DNA of 21,617 nt from Phycisphaerales bacterium. GTDB lineage: Bacteria; Planctomycetota; Phycisphaerae; UBA1845. Positions 1 through 6,379 of the stretch are shown in pieces. The notes beneath the pieces were generated by a model. It ran no database searches, was not told the DNA's origin, and saw nothing but the letters and a program-made list of their open reading frames with translations. The position numbers were made by a program, and so were the translations under genes. Where the stretch lies: assembly GCA_020639115.1 (NCBI GenBank), contig JACKHG010000031.1:1-21617 (forward strand), read 5' to 3'. Positions within the stretch are counted from its first letter, which is position 1; the number at the start of each line of letters is the position of its first letter.

Positions 1-2
1 CC

Positions 3-1472
3 CCGTCGATGCGCGCCACGCGCAAGTACTTCTGGACCGTGCTCGGGCTCTTCCTCGCGCAGGTCGGGCTCGGCGCCGTCACGGCGCACTACGGCGTCGA
101 GGGCGGCGGCTTCTTCGGGATCCCGCTCGACCGGATCCTCCCCTACGCGGTCGCCCGCACCTGGCACACCCAGCTCGGGATCTTCTGGATCGCGACCGCC
201 TGGGTCGCGACGGGGCTCTACATCGCGCCCGCCGTGTCGGGGCACGAGCCGCGCCACCAGAAGCTCCTCGTGAACGTCCTCTACGTGTGCCTCCTCGTCA
301 TCGTCGTCGGCTCGATGGCGGGCGAGTGGCTGTCCGTGCAGCAGAAGATGAGCCTCGGGACGACGTTCTGGTTCGGCCACCAGGGCTTCGAGTACGTCGA
401 CCTCGGGCGCTTCTGGCAGCTCTTCCTCTTCGTCGGGCTCCTCATCTGGCTCTTCATGGTCGGGCGCGCCCTGTGGCCGGCCCTCCGCCGCCGCGACCAG
501 CACCGCCAGATCACGATCCTCCTCTTCCTGTCGACCATCGCCATCGGCGCCTTCTACGGGGCCGGCCTCATGTGGGGGCGCGGCACGCACCTCGCGGTCG
601 CCGAGTACTGGCGCTGGTGGGTGGTGCACCTCTGGGTCGAGGGCTTCTTCGAGGTCTTCGCGACGGCGGTCATCGCGTTCCTCTTCTCGCGCCTCGGGCT
701 CGTGCGCGCCGCGAGCGCCACGCGCGCCGTCCTCTGGTCGACCATCATCTTCCTCGGCGGCGGCATCATCGGCACGGCGCACCACCTCTACTTCACGGGC
801 ACGCCCGTGTCGGTGCTGGCGCTCGGGTCCGTGTTCTCGGCGCTCGAGATCGTGCCGCTCGTGCTCATCGGCTTCGAGGCCTACGAGACCTACAAGCACG
901 CCTCGGCGCGGCCGTGGGTGCGCGCTTACCGCTGGCCGATCCTCTTCTTCGTGGCGGTCGCCTTCTGGAACCTGCTCGGCGCCGGCGTCTTCGGCTTCCT
1001 CATCAACCCGCCGATCGCGCTCTACTACGTGCAGGGGCTCAACACGACGTCGGTCCACGGCCACACCGCGCTCTTCGGCGTCTACGGCATGCTCGGCATC
1101 GGGCTGATGCTGTTCTGCCTCAAGGGTCTCACCGCGCACCGCGTGTGGAAGACGGGCGCGCTGCGCCTGGCCTTCTGGGCGATCAACGGCGGGCTCGCGC
1201 TGATGGTGCTGATCAGCCTGCTGCCCGTCGGTCTGCTGCAGACCTGGGCGAGCGTCGAGCACGGCATGTGGTACGCCCGCTCGGCGGAGTTCCTGCAGAC
1301 CCCGCTGATGGACAACCTGCGCTGGCTGCGGGTGATCGGCGACAGCGTTTTCGCCATCGGCATCCTCTCCCTCGGCTGGTTCGTGCTCGGGCTGAAGACC
1401 GGCTGGTCGCTGCGGCAGGCGCCGGACGCCGCCATGACCGAATCCGGCGGCGAGGAACTCGCCCCGGCGTAG
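3..1472 (+). CDS. norB: Quinol-dependent nitric oxide reductase large subunit (qNOR), 5' truncated by window edge
   Basis: Membrane heme-copper-family enzyme that reduces 2 NO to N2O. The frame is open to the window edge, so the true start lies upstream; residues here count from the Met at base 9. The fragment of about 489 aa is almost all transmembrane helices. It keeps the catalytic pattern: TWH (H53, likely low-spin heme ligand), HLWVE (H207, E211), TAHH (H258/H259, non-heme iron ligands), ALE (E280) and VHGH (H350/H352, heme ligands). The TAHYGVEG start and the TRTWHTQL-like stretch resemble qNOR rather than cytochrome-c-type NorB. Full qNOR is about 760 aa, so roughly 270 N-terminal residues are missing. 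It is followed after 62 nt by ric, giving a NO-detoxification pair. Leucine codon use changes sharply near base 1104 (see findings). Family assignment is firm; qNOR versus cNOR is likely. Confidence 0.93.
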   Translation, partial: PSMRATRKYFWTVLGLFLAQVGLGAVTAHYGVEGGGFFGIPLDRILPYAVARTWHTQLGIFWIATAWVATGLYIAPAVSGHEPRHQKLLVNVLYVCLLVIVVGSMAGEWLSVQQKMSLGTTFWFGHQGFEYVDLGRFWQLFLFVGLLIWLFMVGRALWPALRRRDQHRQITILLFLSTIAIGAFYGAGLMWGRGTHLAVAEYWRWWVVHLWVEGFFEVFATAVIAFLFSRLGLVRAASATRAVLWSTIIFLGGGIIGTAHHLYFTGTPVSVLALGSVFSALEIVPLVLIGFEAYETYKHASARPWVRAYRWPILFFVAVAFWNLLGAGVFGFLINPPIALYYVQGLNTTSVHGHTALFGVYGMLGIGLMLFCLKGLTAHRVWKTGALRLAFWAINGGLALMVLISLLPVGLLQTWASVEHGMWYARSAEFLQTPLMDNLRWLRVIGDSVFAIGILSLGWFVLGLKTGWSLRQAPDAAMTESGGEELAPA

Positions 1473-1534
1473 TTCGTTTGGGAAATCAGTCGCGCGTGCG
1501 GACACCCGCATGCCTTAAATCAGGAGATGAGACC

Positions 1535-2266
1535 ATGACCGCGAACACCGCATCCCGCACCGTCGGCGAACTGGTCGCCGAAATGCCCGCCCGGGCCCGC
1601 ATCTTCGAGGCCCACCGCATCGACTACTGCTGCGGCGGCAAGATCCCGCTCGCCGACGCCTGCACCGCAAAGAGCGTCGACCTGCAGCAGGTCCTCGCCC
1701 AACTCGAAGCCTGCACCCCGCGCGGCGACGCGCCCGATGCCGCCGACTGGACGCAGCGCAGCCTCGGCGAACTCGTCGACGACATCGTCACCACGCACCA
1801 CGAATACCTGCGCAGCGACCTGCCGCGCCTCGGCGCCATGGTCGAGAAGGTCGCCCGGGTCCACGGGGAGCGCCACGCCGAGCTTGCGGAAGTCCTCGAC
1901 GTCTTCCGCGCTTTGCAGCAGGAGCTGCTGGCCCACATGCAGAAGGAGGAGATGATCCTCTTCCCCATCGTGAAACGCATCGAAGCGACCGGGCAGGTGA
2001 CCGCGAACCACTGCGGCTCCGTGGCCAACCCGATCCGCGTGATGGAAGACGAGCACGACTTCGCCGGCCGGGCGCTGGAGGCGCTGCGCCGCCTGACGAA
2101 CGACTACACGCCGCCGGAGGACGGCTGCAACACGTTCCGGGTGATGCTCGACGGCCTCGCGGAGCTGGAGCGCGACCTGCACACGCACATTCACAAGGAG
2201 AACAACATTCTCTTTCCGCGGGCGATCGCGTTGGAGGCGGAGCTGTCCGCGGGCGTCGAGGCGTAG
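1535..2266 (+). CDS. ric: Iron-sulfur cluster repair di-iron protein (Ric/YtfE/ScdA family)
   Basis: A 243-aa cytoplasmic protein expected to repair Fe-S clusters damaged by NO or oxidants, using a hemerythrin-like di-iron centre. Residues about 8-60 form the ScdA_N domain with the hallmark DYCCGG motif. The remainder is a hemerythrin-like four-helix domain with the iron-ligand-type motifs HHEYL, HMQKEE, EDEHD and HTHIHKEN. Length fits the usual 220-245 aa. The ATG is chosen because AGGAG lies 8-12 nt upstream and the ScdA_N domain starts just after it; the long open frame upstream is a shadow of norB. Its position 62 nt downstream of norB on the same strand supports co-transcription in NO stress response. 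A strong hairpin follows the stop codon. Confidence 0.95.
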   Translation: MTANTASRTVGELVAEMPARARIFEAHRIDYCCGGKIPLADACTAKSVDLQQVLAQLEACTPRGDAPDAADWTQRSLGELVDDIVTTHHEYLRSDLPRLGAMVEKVARVHGERHAELAEVLDVFRALQQELLAHMQKEEMILFPIVKRIEATGQVTANHCGSVANPIRVMEDEHDFAGRALEALRRLTNDYTPPEDGCNTFRVMLDGLAELERDLHTHIHKENNILFPRAIALEAELSAGVEA

Positions 2267-2289
2267 GCTTACCGCCCGGCACAATATGC

Positions 2290-2328
2290 GACGGCGTGCA
2301 CCAGACCTGCGGTCCGGTGCACGCCGTC
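2290..2328. terminator. Perfect 13-bp inverted repeat after ric (possible bidirectional terminator)
   Basis: GACGGCGTGCACC (2290-2302) is exactly complementary to GGTGCACGCCGTC (2316-2328), and the 13-nt loop contains a further GACC/GGTC pairing. It lies 24 nt beyond the ric stop and between the convergent ends of ric and the minus-strand peptide gene at 2448. No T-tract follows on either strand, so factor-independent termination is not assured; RNA 3'-end stabilisation is an alternative. Confidence 0.55.
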
Positions 2329-2394
2329 AGGGTTGTGCCCATGTCGTGCTGCTCAGCGGCGCTCGTGGCGCTACGCTCGCGGCCCGAGCCTCGT

Positions 2395-2419
2395 CCGCGT
2401 CCTTACGGGCGCGGCTCTG
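2395..2419 (-). repeat. Dispersed GC-rich repeat, copy 3 (inverted)
   Basis: Read on the minus strand this 25-nt element begins CAGAGCCGCGCCCGTAAGGA and ends CGCGG. It matches the tandem copies at 15981-16035 with one substitution in 25 relative to the first of them. Its complement translates to PYGRGSV. It lies between the convergent ends of ric and the tiny ORF at 2448. Confidence 0.7.
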
Positions 2420-2447
2420 TCTGGTCGTCGCGCGGGCGCCCGATCGT

Positions 2448-2555
2448 TCAGAGGATGAACGGAGCCACCCAGGACAGCGTGTTTTCCAGGCATCCGCCGA
2501 TGAACAGGCACGAACCGCCAGCCAGCAGCGGCAGCCATCGCGTGAAGCGTTTCAT
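2448..2555 (-). CDS. Tiny exported or lipoprotein-like peptide, 35 aa (tandem paralogue 2)
   Basis: The ORF starts MKRFTRW, continues with a hydrophobic stretch (residues 8-20), has a lipobox-like IGGC at residues 19-22, and ends with a short amphipathic/hydrophobic tail (LENTLSWVAPFIL). AGGAG on the minus strand lies about 10 nt before the ATG. It shares its plan with the 40-aa ORF just upstream at 2629-2751: MKR start, GG-C followed by a hydrophobic residue and Glu, and hydrophobic end containing (T/A)P. This similarity argues that both are real. If the lipobox is used, the mature peptide would be only about 14 residues. Function is unknown. A family of very short planctomycete peptides of this kind is my recollection, not verified. 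Confidence 0.6.
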   Translation of the reverse strand: MKRFTRWLPLLAGGSCLFIGGCLENTLSWVAPFIL

Positions 2556-2628
2556 ATCGATGAGTCTCCTGGGGCGTCGGCGCGGCAGGCGTGTGAAGCG
2601 CCACCCGCCGGCGCCCTCCCTTGCGTCG

Positions 2629-2751
2629 TCAGTAGATGAACAGCGGCGTCACCAGGTTGAGGATGCGCTCCTCGACGCAGCCCGGCAGAAAGCCGCACAG
2701 GGTTCCGCCCACCACCATGGCATAGAACGCCATGCGTCGCATACGTTTCAT
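2629..2751 (-). CDS. Tiny exported or lipoprotein-like peptide, 40 aa (tandem paralogue 1)
   Basis: The ORF starts MKRMRRMAFYAM, runs through a hydrophobic core, has a lipobox-like LPGC at residues 22-25, then VEERILNLVTPLFIY and a TGA stop. A very good Shine-Dalgarno (GGAAGG, about 7 nt before the ATG) and a 24-nt gap after the beta-barrel gene stop at 2776 support translation within that operon. The similarly organised ORF at 2448-2555 follows after 73 nt. The C-terminal tail is hydrophobic, so a membrane-anchored peptide is as likely as a processed lipoprotein. No function can be assigned. Confidence 0.65.
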   Translation of the reverse strand: MKRMRRMAFYAMVVGGTLCGFLPGCVEERILNLVTPLFIY

Positions 2752-2775
2752 CGTTCGCCTTCCTTTCGCTGCGGC

Positions 2776-3768
2776 CTACAGACCCAGGACCACGTTGACC
2801 GTCACCCGCGAGTCCTCGATGTTCTCGTTCTTGGACTCCAGGGGGATTTCCCAGGTGGTGCCCAGCGAGACGTTCTCGTGCACGTTCCAGCGGAAACCCA
2901 GGCCCGCGGAGAAAAAGTCGCGTCCGCGCACGCGCTGCGAACCCAGGTTGCCGACGTCGAGGTACTCGACCGAGAGCGGCATGCGGTCGCCGTTGCTCAG
3001 CCAGTGGATGCCGTTGACCTCGATGAGCGGGAAGAAGTTGGGAAACAGCTCGTAGTCGAGGTGGGCGTGCCAGGTGAGGGAATGCGTGCCCTGGTGGTGG
3101 TTGGTGGGAATGCGCCAGTTGAGCGCCCCCATCAGGTGCCACTTGTCCCAGCCCTTGTAGAAGCTGACGAACGGGCTGAGCTCGTCGTCGTTGCCCTGCA
3201 GCACGCCGAGATTGCCGTTGTTCCACTCCCAGCGCAACCCGCCGGAGAGAATCCAGTCCGCGTCGTGATCCACCCAGAACGCGTACTTGAGGCCGACCGC
3301 GAAGTCGTTCCACCCGTCGTTGTCGGGCGTGATGCCGGTGTGCATCTTCGTGTAGCCGTCCTTGGTGGCGATCAACTGCAGGCGGTCGGTGAGCGCGACG
3401 CGCACCTGGGCGGTCCACACCTGAACCTCGCCGCCGCGCAGCTCCGAGCCCTCGGGAATGTTGTGCCATACGTAGATGAGCCGCAGATCGGTGTTGATGA
3501 ACGGATCCTCGAAGTAGTACGGCATGCTCACCGGCCGGGGCACGTTGCGGAAGAACTTATCGCCCCAGAGGAACCCGTCCCAGTTCCCGAAGATGCACTC
3601 CTCACCGTCGTTGGCCTCCATCGCCATGCCGCCGGCCTCGTCACCGGCGTCGTTGTCCGGGGCGAGCGAGAAGCTCAGCGCCCCCGGGTCGGCGACGTCC
3701 TGCGCGTACGCAGCCGCCGGCCACCCGACCGCGACTCCCAACACCCACACTGCCACCATCCAGCGCAT
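2776..3768 (-). CDS. Outer-membrane beta-barrel protein of unknown substrate
   Basis: A 330-aa protein with a clear Sec signal peptide (MRWMVAVWVLGVAVGWPAAA, cleavage probably after AYA-Q). The body has alternating aromatic/polar strands typical of an outer-membrane barrel, such as DLRLIYVWHNIP, GLKYAFWVDHD, GGLRWEWNN, HLDYELFPN and FSAGLGFRWNV, ending VTVNVVLGL. The ATG at 3768 is chosen because AGGAGG lies 7-12 nt upstream and it begins the signal peptide; a longer ORF to 3843 would bury it. It heads a likely operon with the two tiny peptides downstream. I do not recognise the family beyond a barrel or porin-like protein. Confidence 0.8.
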   Translation of the reverse strand: MRWMVAVWVLGVAVGWPAAAYAQDVADPGALSFSLAPDNDAGDEAGGMAMEANDGEECIFGNWDGFLWGDKFFRNVPRPVSMPYYFEDPFINTDLRLIYVWHNIPEGSELRGGEVQVWTAQVRVALTDRLQLIATKDGYTKMHTGITPDNDGWNDFAVGLKYAFWVDHDADWILSGGLRWEWNNGNLGVLQGNDDELSPFVSFYKGWDKWHLMGALNWRIPTNHHQGTHSLTWHAHLDYELFPNFFPLIEVNGIHWLSNGDRMPLSVEYLDVGNLGSQRVRGRDFFSAGLGFRWNVHENVSLGTTWEIPLESKNENIEDSRVTVNVVLGL

Positions 3769-4072
3769 CGTGTGCCTCCTGTATGTGTCCAACCGATGCG
3801 CCGGCCAAGAGCGCGCCAAGACCGCATGACGCCGCCGACGCACCTCGTGAATTGCATGACGGGGCCTGGCTGCGCCCGCTCAAGATGAGCGATCGCAGCC
3901 GACCGACGGCCGCGTCGCCGAAATCTTAGATGTGCTGCGTGGATTGGCTGCGGATTTTACAGCCGGGGCGGATTCGGCCCTGTGATATCCCGACGATCGG
4001 TTGGGCGCGGACCCGGGGTGGGCGGCACGGATGGACGCCAAGCGCAGCAGCCTGGAGCATGCGGGGGAGCGC
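3769..4072. other. Intergenic region upstream of the beta-barrel gene
   Basis: About 300 nt separate the selenoprotein stop from the beta-barrel start, both on the minus strand. It should contain the promoter of the beta-barrel gene, but I could not pick a convincing -35/-10 pair. Apart from the Shine-Dalgarno at 3775-3780, no gene or structure stands out. Confidence 0.5.
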
Positions 4073-4303
4073 CTACTCCTTGCCCATCTGCTGGATGGTG
4101 CGGATCAGCGGCTCGTGATCGGGGAACTTGCCGGTGTGGTGCTTGCTGTACACCAGCCGGCCGTCGACCTTGACGTCGAAGACGCCGCCGCGGCCCTGGA
4201 TCATCTCGGGTTCAACGTCGAAGGCATCCCGGAAGTCTTCCGCCAGACTGGCGGCTTTGGGGAAGTAGTTTCACTGCACGCAGTATTGGATGGAGATGTG
4301 CAT
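4073..4303 (-). CDS. SelW/Rdx-family selenoprotein (CxxU) with in-frame UGA
   Basis: Read from the ATG at 4303, the frame gives MHISIQYCVQ, then TGA at 4271-4273, then NYFPKAASLAEDF and onward to a TAG at 4073: 76 residues if UGA is selenocysteine (residue 11). The product fits the SelT/SelW/SelH (Rdx) family, small thioredoxin-like redox proteins: a beta strand ending in a C-x-x-C/U motif (here C8-V-Q-U11), a helix rich in A/L, then GRGGVFDVKVDGRLVYSKHH and TGKFPDHEPLI, the conserved glycine-rich strand pair and FP motif. Codons downstream of the UGA keep coding character and there is no internal start that would make sense alone. GAGGAG sits 7-12 nt before the ATG. A bSECIS-like hairpin follows the UGA. 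It lies 114 nt downstream of the two-TM gene on the same strand. Alternatives are a recently inactivated CxxC homologue or a sequencing error. Confidence 0.88.
4240..4254 (-). promoter_or_regulatory. Candidate bacterial SECIS element
   Basis: On the minus strand CCGCCA-GTC-TGGCGG forms a perfect 6-bp stem with a GUC apical loop. It begins 16 nt after the UGA, with the loop G at nucleotide 23 downstream. Known bSECIS elements are a small stem-loop in the coding sequence just after the UGA with a G at the top of the loop, so both position and loop fit. Its GC-rich stem could also arise from coding constraint. Confidence 0.65.
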
Positions 4304-4417
4304 GGTCGGCTCCTCGAATAACGCGCGATCCGCAGCGTGCACGAACAGAATCCCCGCGCCGCCCGAATCGCGAACCGTCAACATCGTAGGAAAAGACGCG
4401 TGCGGCGGCAAGCAGCG

Positions 4418-4984
4418 CTAGAAAACGTCGCGCAACTGGAAGCCGGGCTGCAGCGGGCTCGTGGCCTCGGCTGACTGCAGCCGCCACTCCCCGTCAACGC
4501 GAACGAAGACCGCCTTCCACTCCAGTACGACGGCGCCGACCGGGACGTCGCCGGTCACCGTGCAGCGCGACCGGTAGTGCACCGTCGCGCGATCCCCGTC
4601 CACTTCCACGCGAAATCCGCTGATATGAATGTCCTTGGGCCGGTAGTGCTCGATGGCGCGACGGGCGCGTTCCGCGAGGTGCTCGCGATCGATTTCATAC
4701 ATCTGAAAGTCGTTCGCCGTGTGCGCCAGAATGGCATCCACGTCGCCCGCTTCGACGGCATCGCCGATCTCATCGCACACCGCGCGGATCTGCTCCCGGT
4801 CGGTCACAACGAGCTGCTGCACGATCGGCAGCGCGACGCACAACAACACCGCCACCAGCAGCACGCGCTTCGCCCGCGGCGTGCGCCGCCGCAACCAGGC
4901 GACGAAGCACGCGTACGTCCCGATCAGCAGCAACGGGATCAGCACGTAGGGATTCTCGAGGAAGATGTAGCGCAACATGCTCAT
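4418..4984 (-). CDS. Two-TM membrane protein with C-terminal NTF2/SnoaL-like domain
   Basis: A 188-aa protein. Residues about 9-30 (ENPYVLIPLLLIGTYACFVA) and 40-58 (RVLLVAVLLCVALPIVQQL) are transmembrane helices separated by a short basic loop RRRTPRAKR. From about residue 60 to the end is a single alpha+beta domain with an NTF2/SnoaL (DUF4440-like) pattern: a helix EIGDAVEAGDVDAILAHTAND followed by strands VEVDGDRATVHYRSRCTV and VVLEWKAVFVRVDGEWRLQ. Such domains bind or act on small ligands, but no catalytic residues can be named. Start at 4984; MLRYIFLEN at 4978 is an alternative, and no strong Shine-Dalgarno decides. It precedes the selenoprotein by 114 nt on the same strand. The domain call is by pattern only. 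Confidence 0.75.
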   Translation of the reverse strand: MSMLRYIFLENPYVLIPLLLIGTYACFVAWLRRRTPRAKRVLLVAVLLCVALPIVQQLVVTDREQIRAVCDEIGDAVEAGDVDAILAHTANDFQMYEIDREHLAERARRAIEHYRPKDIHISGFRVEVDGDRATVHYRSRCTVTGDVPVGAVVLEWKAVFVRVDGEWRLQSAEATSPLQPGFQLRDVF

Positions 4985-5080
4985 GGATGCAGGACCTGGC
5001 CGTTGTGAAACGCTCGGCGATCAAGGTCGCCGCCCGATTCTATGCCCCGAGTAGCTACTAAGTTGCACGAAGCTGTCGGA

Positions 5081-6142
5081 TCAGGCGAAGCGCACGCGGC
5101 CCTTGCCGCCGACGACCTTACCGATGACGACGGGCGACTCGCCGGCGCGCTTCAGCTTTTCACAGGCGGCGTCGACGAAGGTCGGCCGCACGATGAGCGC
5201 GTAGCCGATGCCCATGTTGAAGACGCGGAACATCTCCCGGCGGGCAATCCCCTGCTTCTGCAGGAAGGGGAAGATCGGTGGCGGCGCCCACTTCTTCCGG
5301 TCGAGCACGACGTCGCACTTCGGCCCGATCACCCGGGCGATGTTCTCCTGCAACCCCCCGCCGGTGATGTGGGCCATCGCCGAAACCACGCGCTTGCGCT
5401 TGTAGCTGCGCAGCAGCTTCAACACGGAGGCAACGTAGATCCGCGTCGGCCGCATGACGGCTGCCGCCAGGGTTTCACCCAGCTCGGGATATTCCGCCCG
5501 CAGCTTGAGCTTCCGCTCGCGGATCACCCGCCGCACGAGCGAGTAGCCGTTCGAGTGGATGCCCGACGAGGCCAGGCCGATGACGCGATCGCCCGCCATG
5601 ACCCGCTCCGGCTCGACCGCCCGGGGCAGCTCGACGACGCCCACCGCGAACGCGCCCAGGTCGAACACGCCCTTCGCGTAGATGTCGGGCATCTCCGCGG
5701 TCTCGCCGCCGAGCAGGGCACAGCCAGCCATGCGGCAGCCTTGCGAAATCCCCTCCATGAGCGCGACGAGCTTGGCCGGCTCGATCTTGTGCACGGCGAG
5801 GTAGTCGAGGAAGAACAGCGGCTCGGCCCCGCAGGTGATCATGTCGTTGACGTTCATCGCCACGAGGTCGATGCCGACGGTGCTGAGGTCGCCGAGTTCG
5901 GCGGCGAGGAGCACCTTGCTGCCGACGCCGTCGGCGCAGGCGACGAGCACGGGCTGACGGTAGTTGCGGCGGAAGATCTGCTCGTCGAAATCGAGGCGGA
6001 ACATGCCAGCGAACGCGTTGTGCCGGCTGATGACGCGCGGGCCGTACGTCTCGCGCATGGCGTGCTTGATGCGGTCGACCCAGACGGTGTTGGCGTCGAC
6101 GTCCACGCCGGCGGATTTGTAGGTGAATTTACGCGGAGGCAT
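5081..6142 (-). CDS. purM: Phosphoribosylformylglycinamidine cyclo-ligase (AIR synthetase)
   Basis: A 353-aa cytoplasmic enzyme of de novo purine synthesis, converting FGAM plus ATP to AIR. Family motifs are present: YKSAGVDVDA near the N-terminus, GVGSKVLLA, DLVAMNVNDMITCGAEPLFFLDYLA (nucleotide-binding segment), GGETAEMP, GLASSGIHSNGYSLVR, HITGGGLQENIAR and NMGIGY. Length is standard. It lies downstream of purF on the same strand with a 234-nt gap filled largely by heptad repeats. The repeat array ends only 6 nt before the ATG, and I see no Shine-Dalgarno there, which is unusual for this window. The C-terminal GKVVGGKGRVRFA is normal. Confidence 0.97.
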   Translation of the reverse strand: MPPRKFTYKSAGVDVDANTVWVDRIKHAMRETYGPRVISRHNAFAGMFRLDFDEQIFRRNYRQPVLVACADGVGSKVLLAAELGDLSTVGIDLVAMNVNDMITCGAEPLFFLDYLAVHKIEPAKLVALMEGISQGCRMAGCALLGGETAEMPDIYAKGVFDLGAFAVGVVELPRAVEPERVMAGDRVIGLASSGIHSNGYSLVRRVIRERKLKLRAEYPELGETLAAAVMRPTRIYVASVLKLLRSYKRKRVVSAMAHITGGGLQENIARVIGPKCDVVLDRKKWAPPPIFPFLQKQGIARREMFRVFNMGIGYALIVRPTFVDAACEKLKRAGESPVVIGKVVGGKGRVRFA

Positions 6143-6148
6143 GGGAGG

Positions 6149-6212
<64 letters not shown>

Positions 6213-6345
6213 GTTCGTCGCGGTCGGACCTTGCACGTTCCGGACTATCTGTCGGATGATGGTCGCACGCATGGGATGGCCCTGTGTCAGGTCGGGAAAA
6301 GTCCTGGATTGGCTCAGTGCCGTGCCGTCGATCCAGGCGTGAACG

Positions 6346-6379
6346 CATTCATCATTCCGCATTCATCATTCATCATTCA
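6346..6379. repeat. ATTCATC heptad tandem array, arm 2 (inverted)
   Basis: The plus strand reads CATTCATCATTCCGC then ATTCATCATTCATCATTCA, the reverse complement of the unit in arm 1. It overlaps the purF stop codon: the TGA at 6377-6379 is formed from the repeat itself. About 133 nt of unrelated sequence lie between the two arms, including a CCTGGAT/ATCCAGG pair at 6303-6309 and 6331-6337. Confidence 0.85.

Noticed and set aside
287..1534. Long Arg/His/Pro-rich upstream extension of the ric reading frame
   Set aside because: It is the +2 shadow of norB with GC-rich artefact composition; the ScdA_N domain and a Shine-Dalgarno fix the start at 1535.
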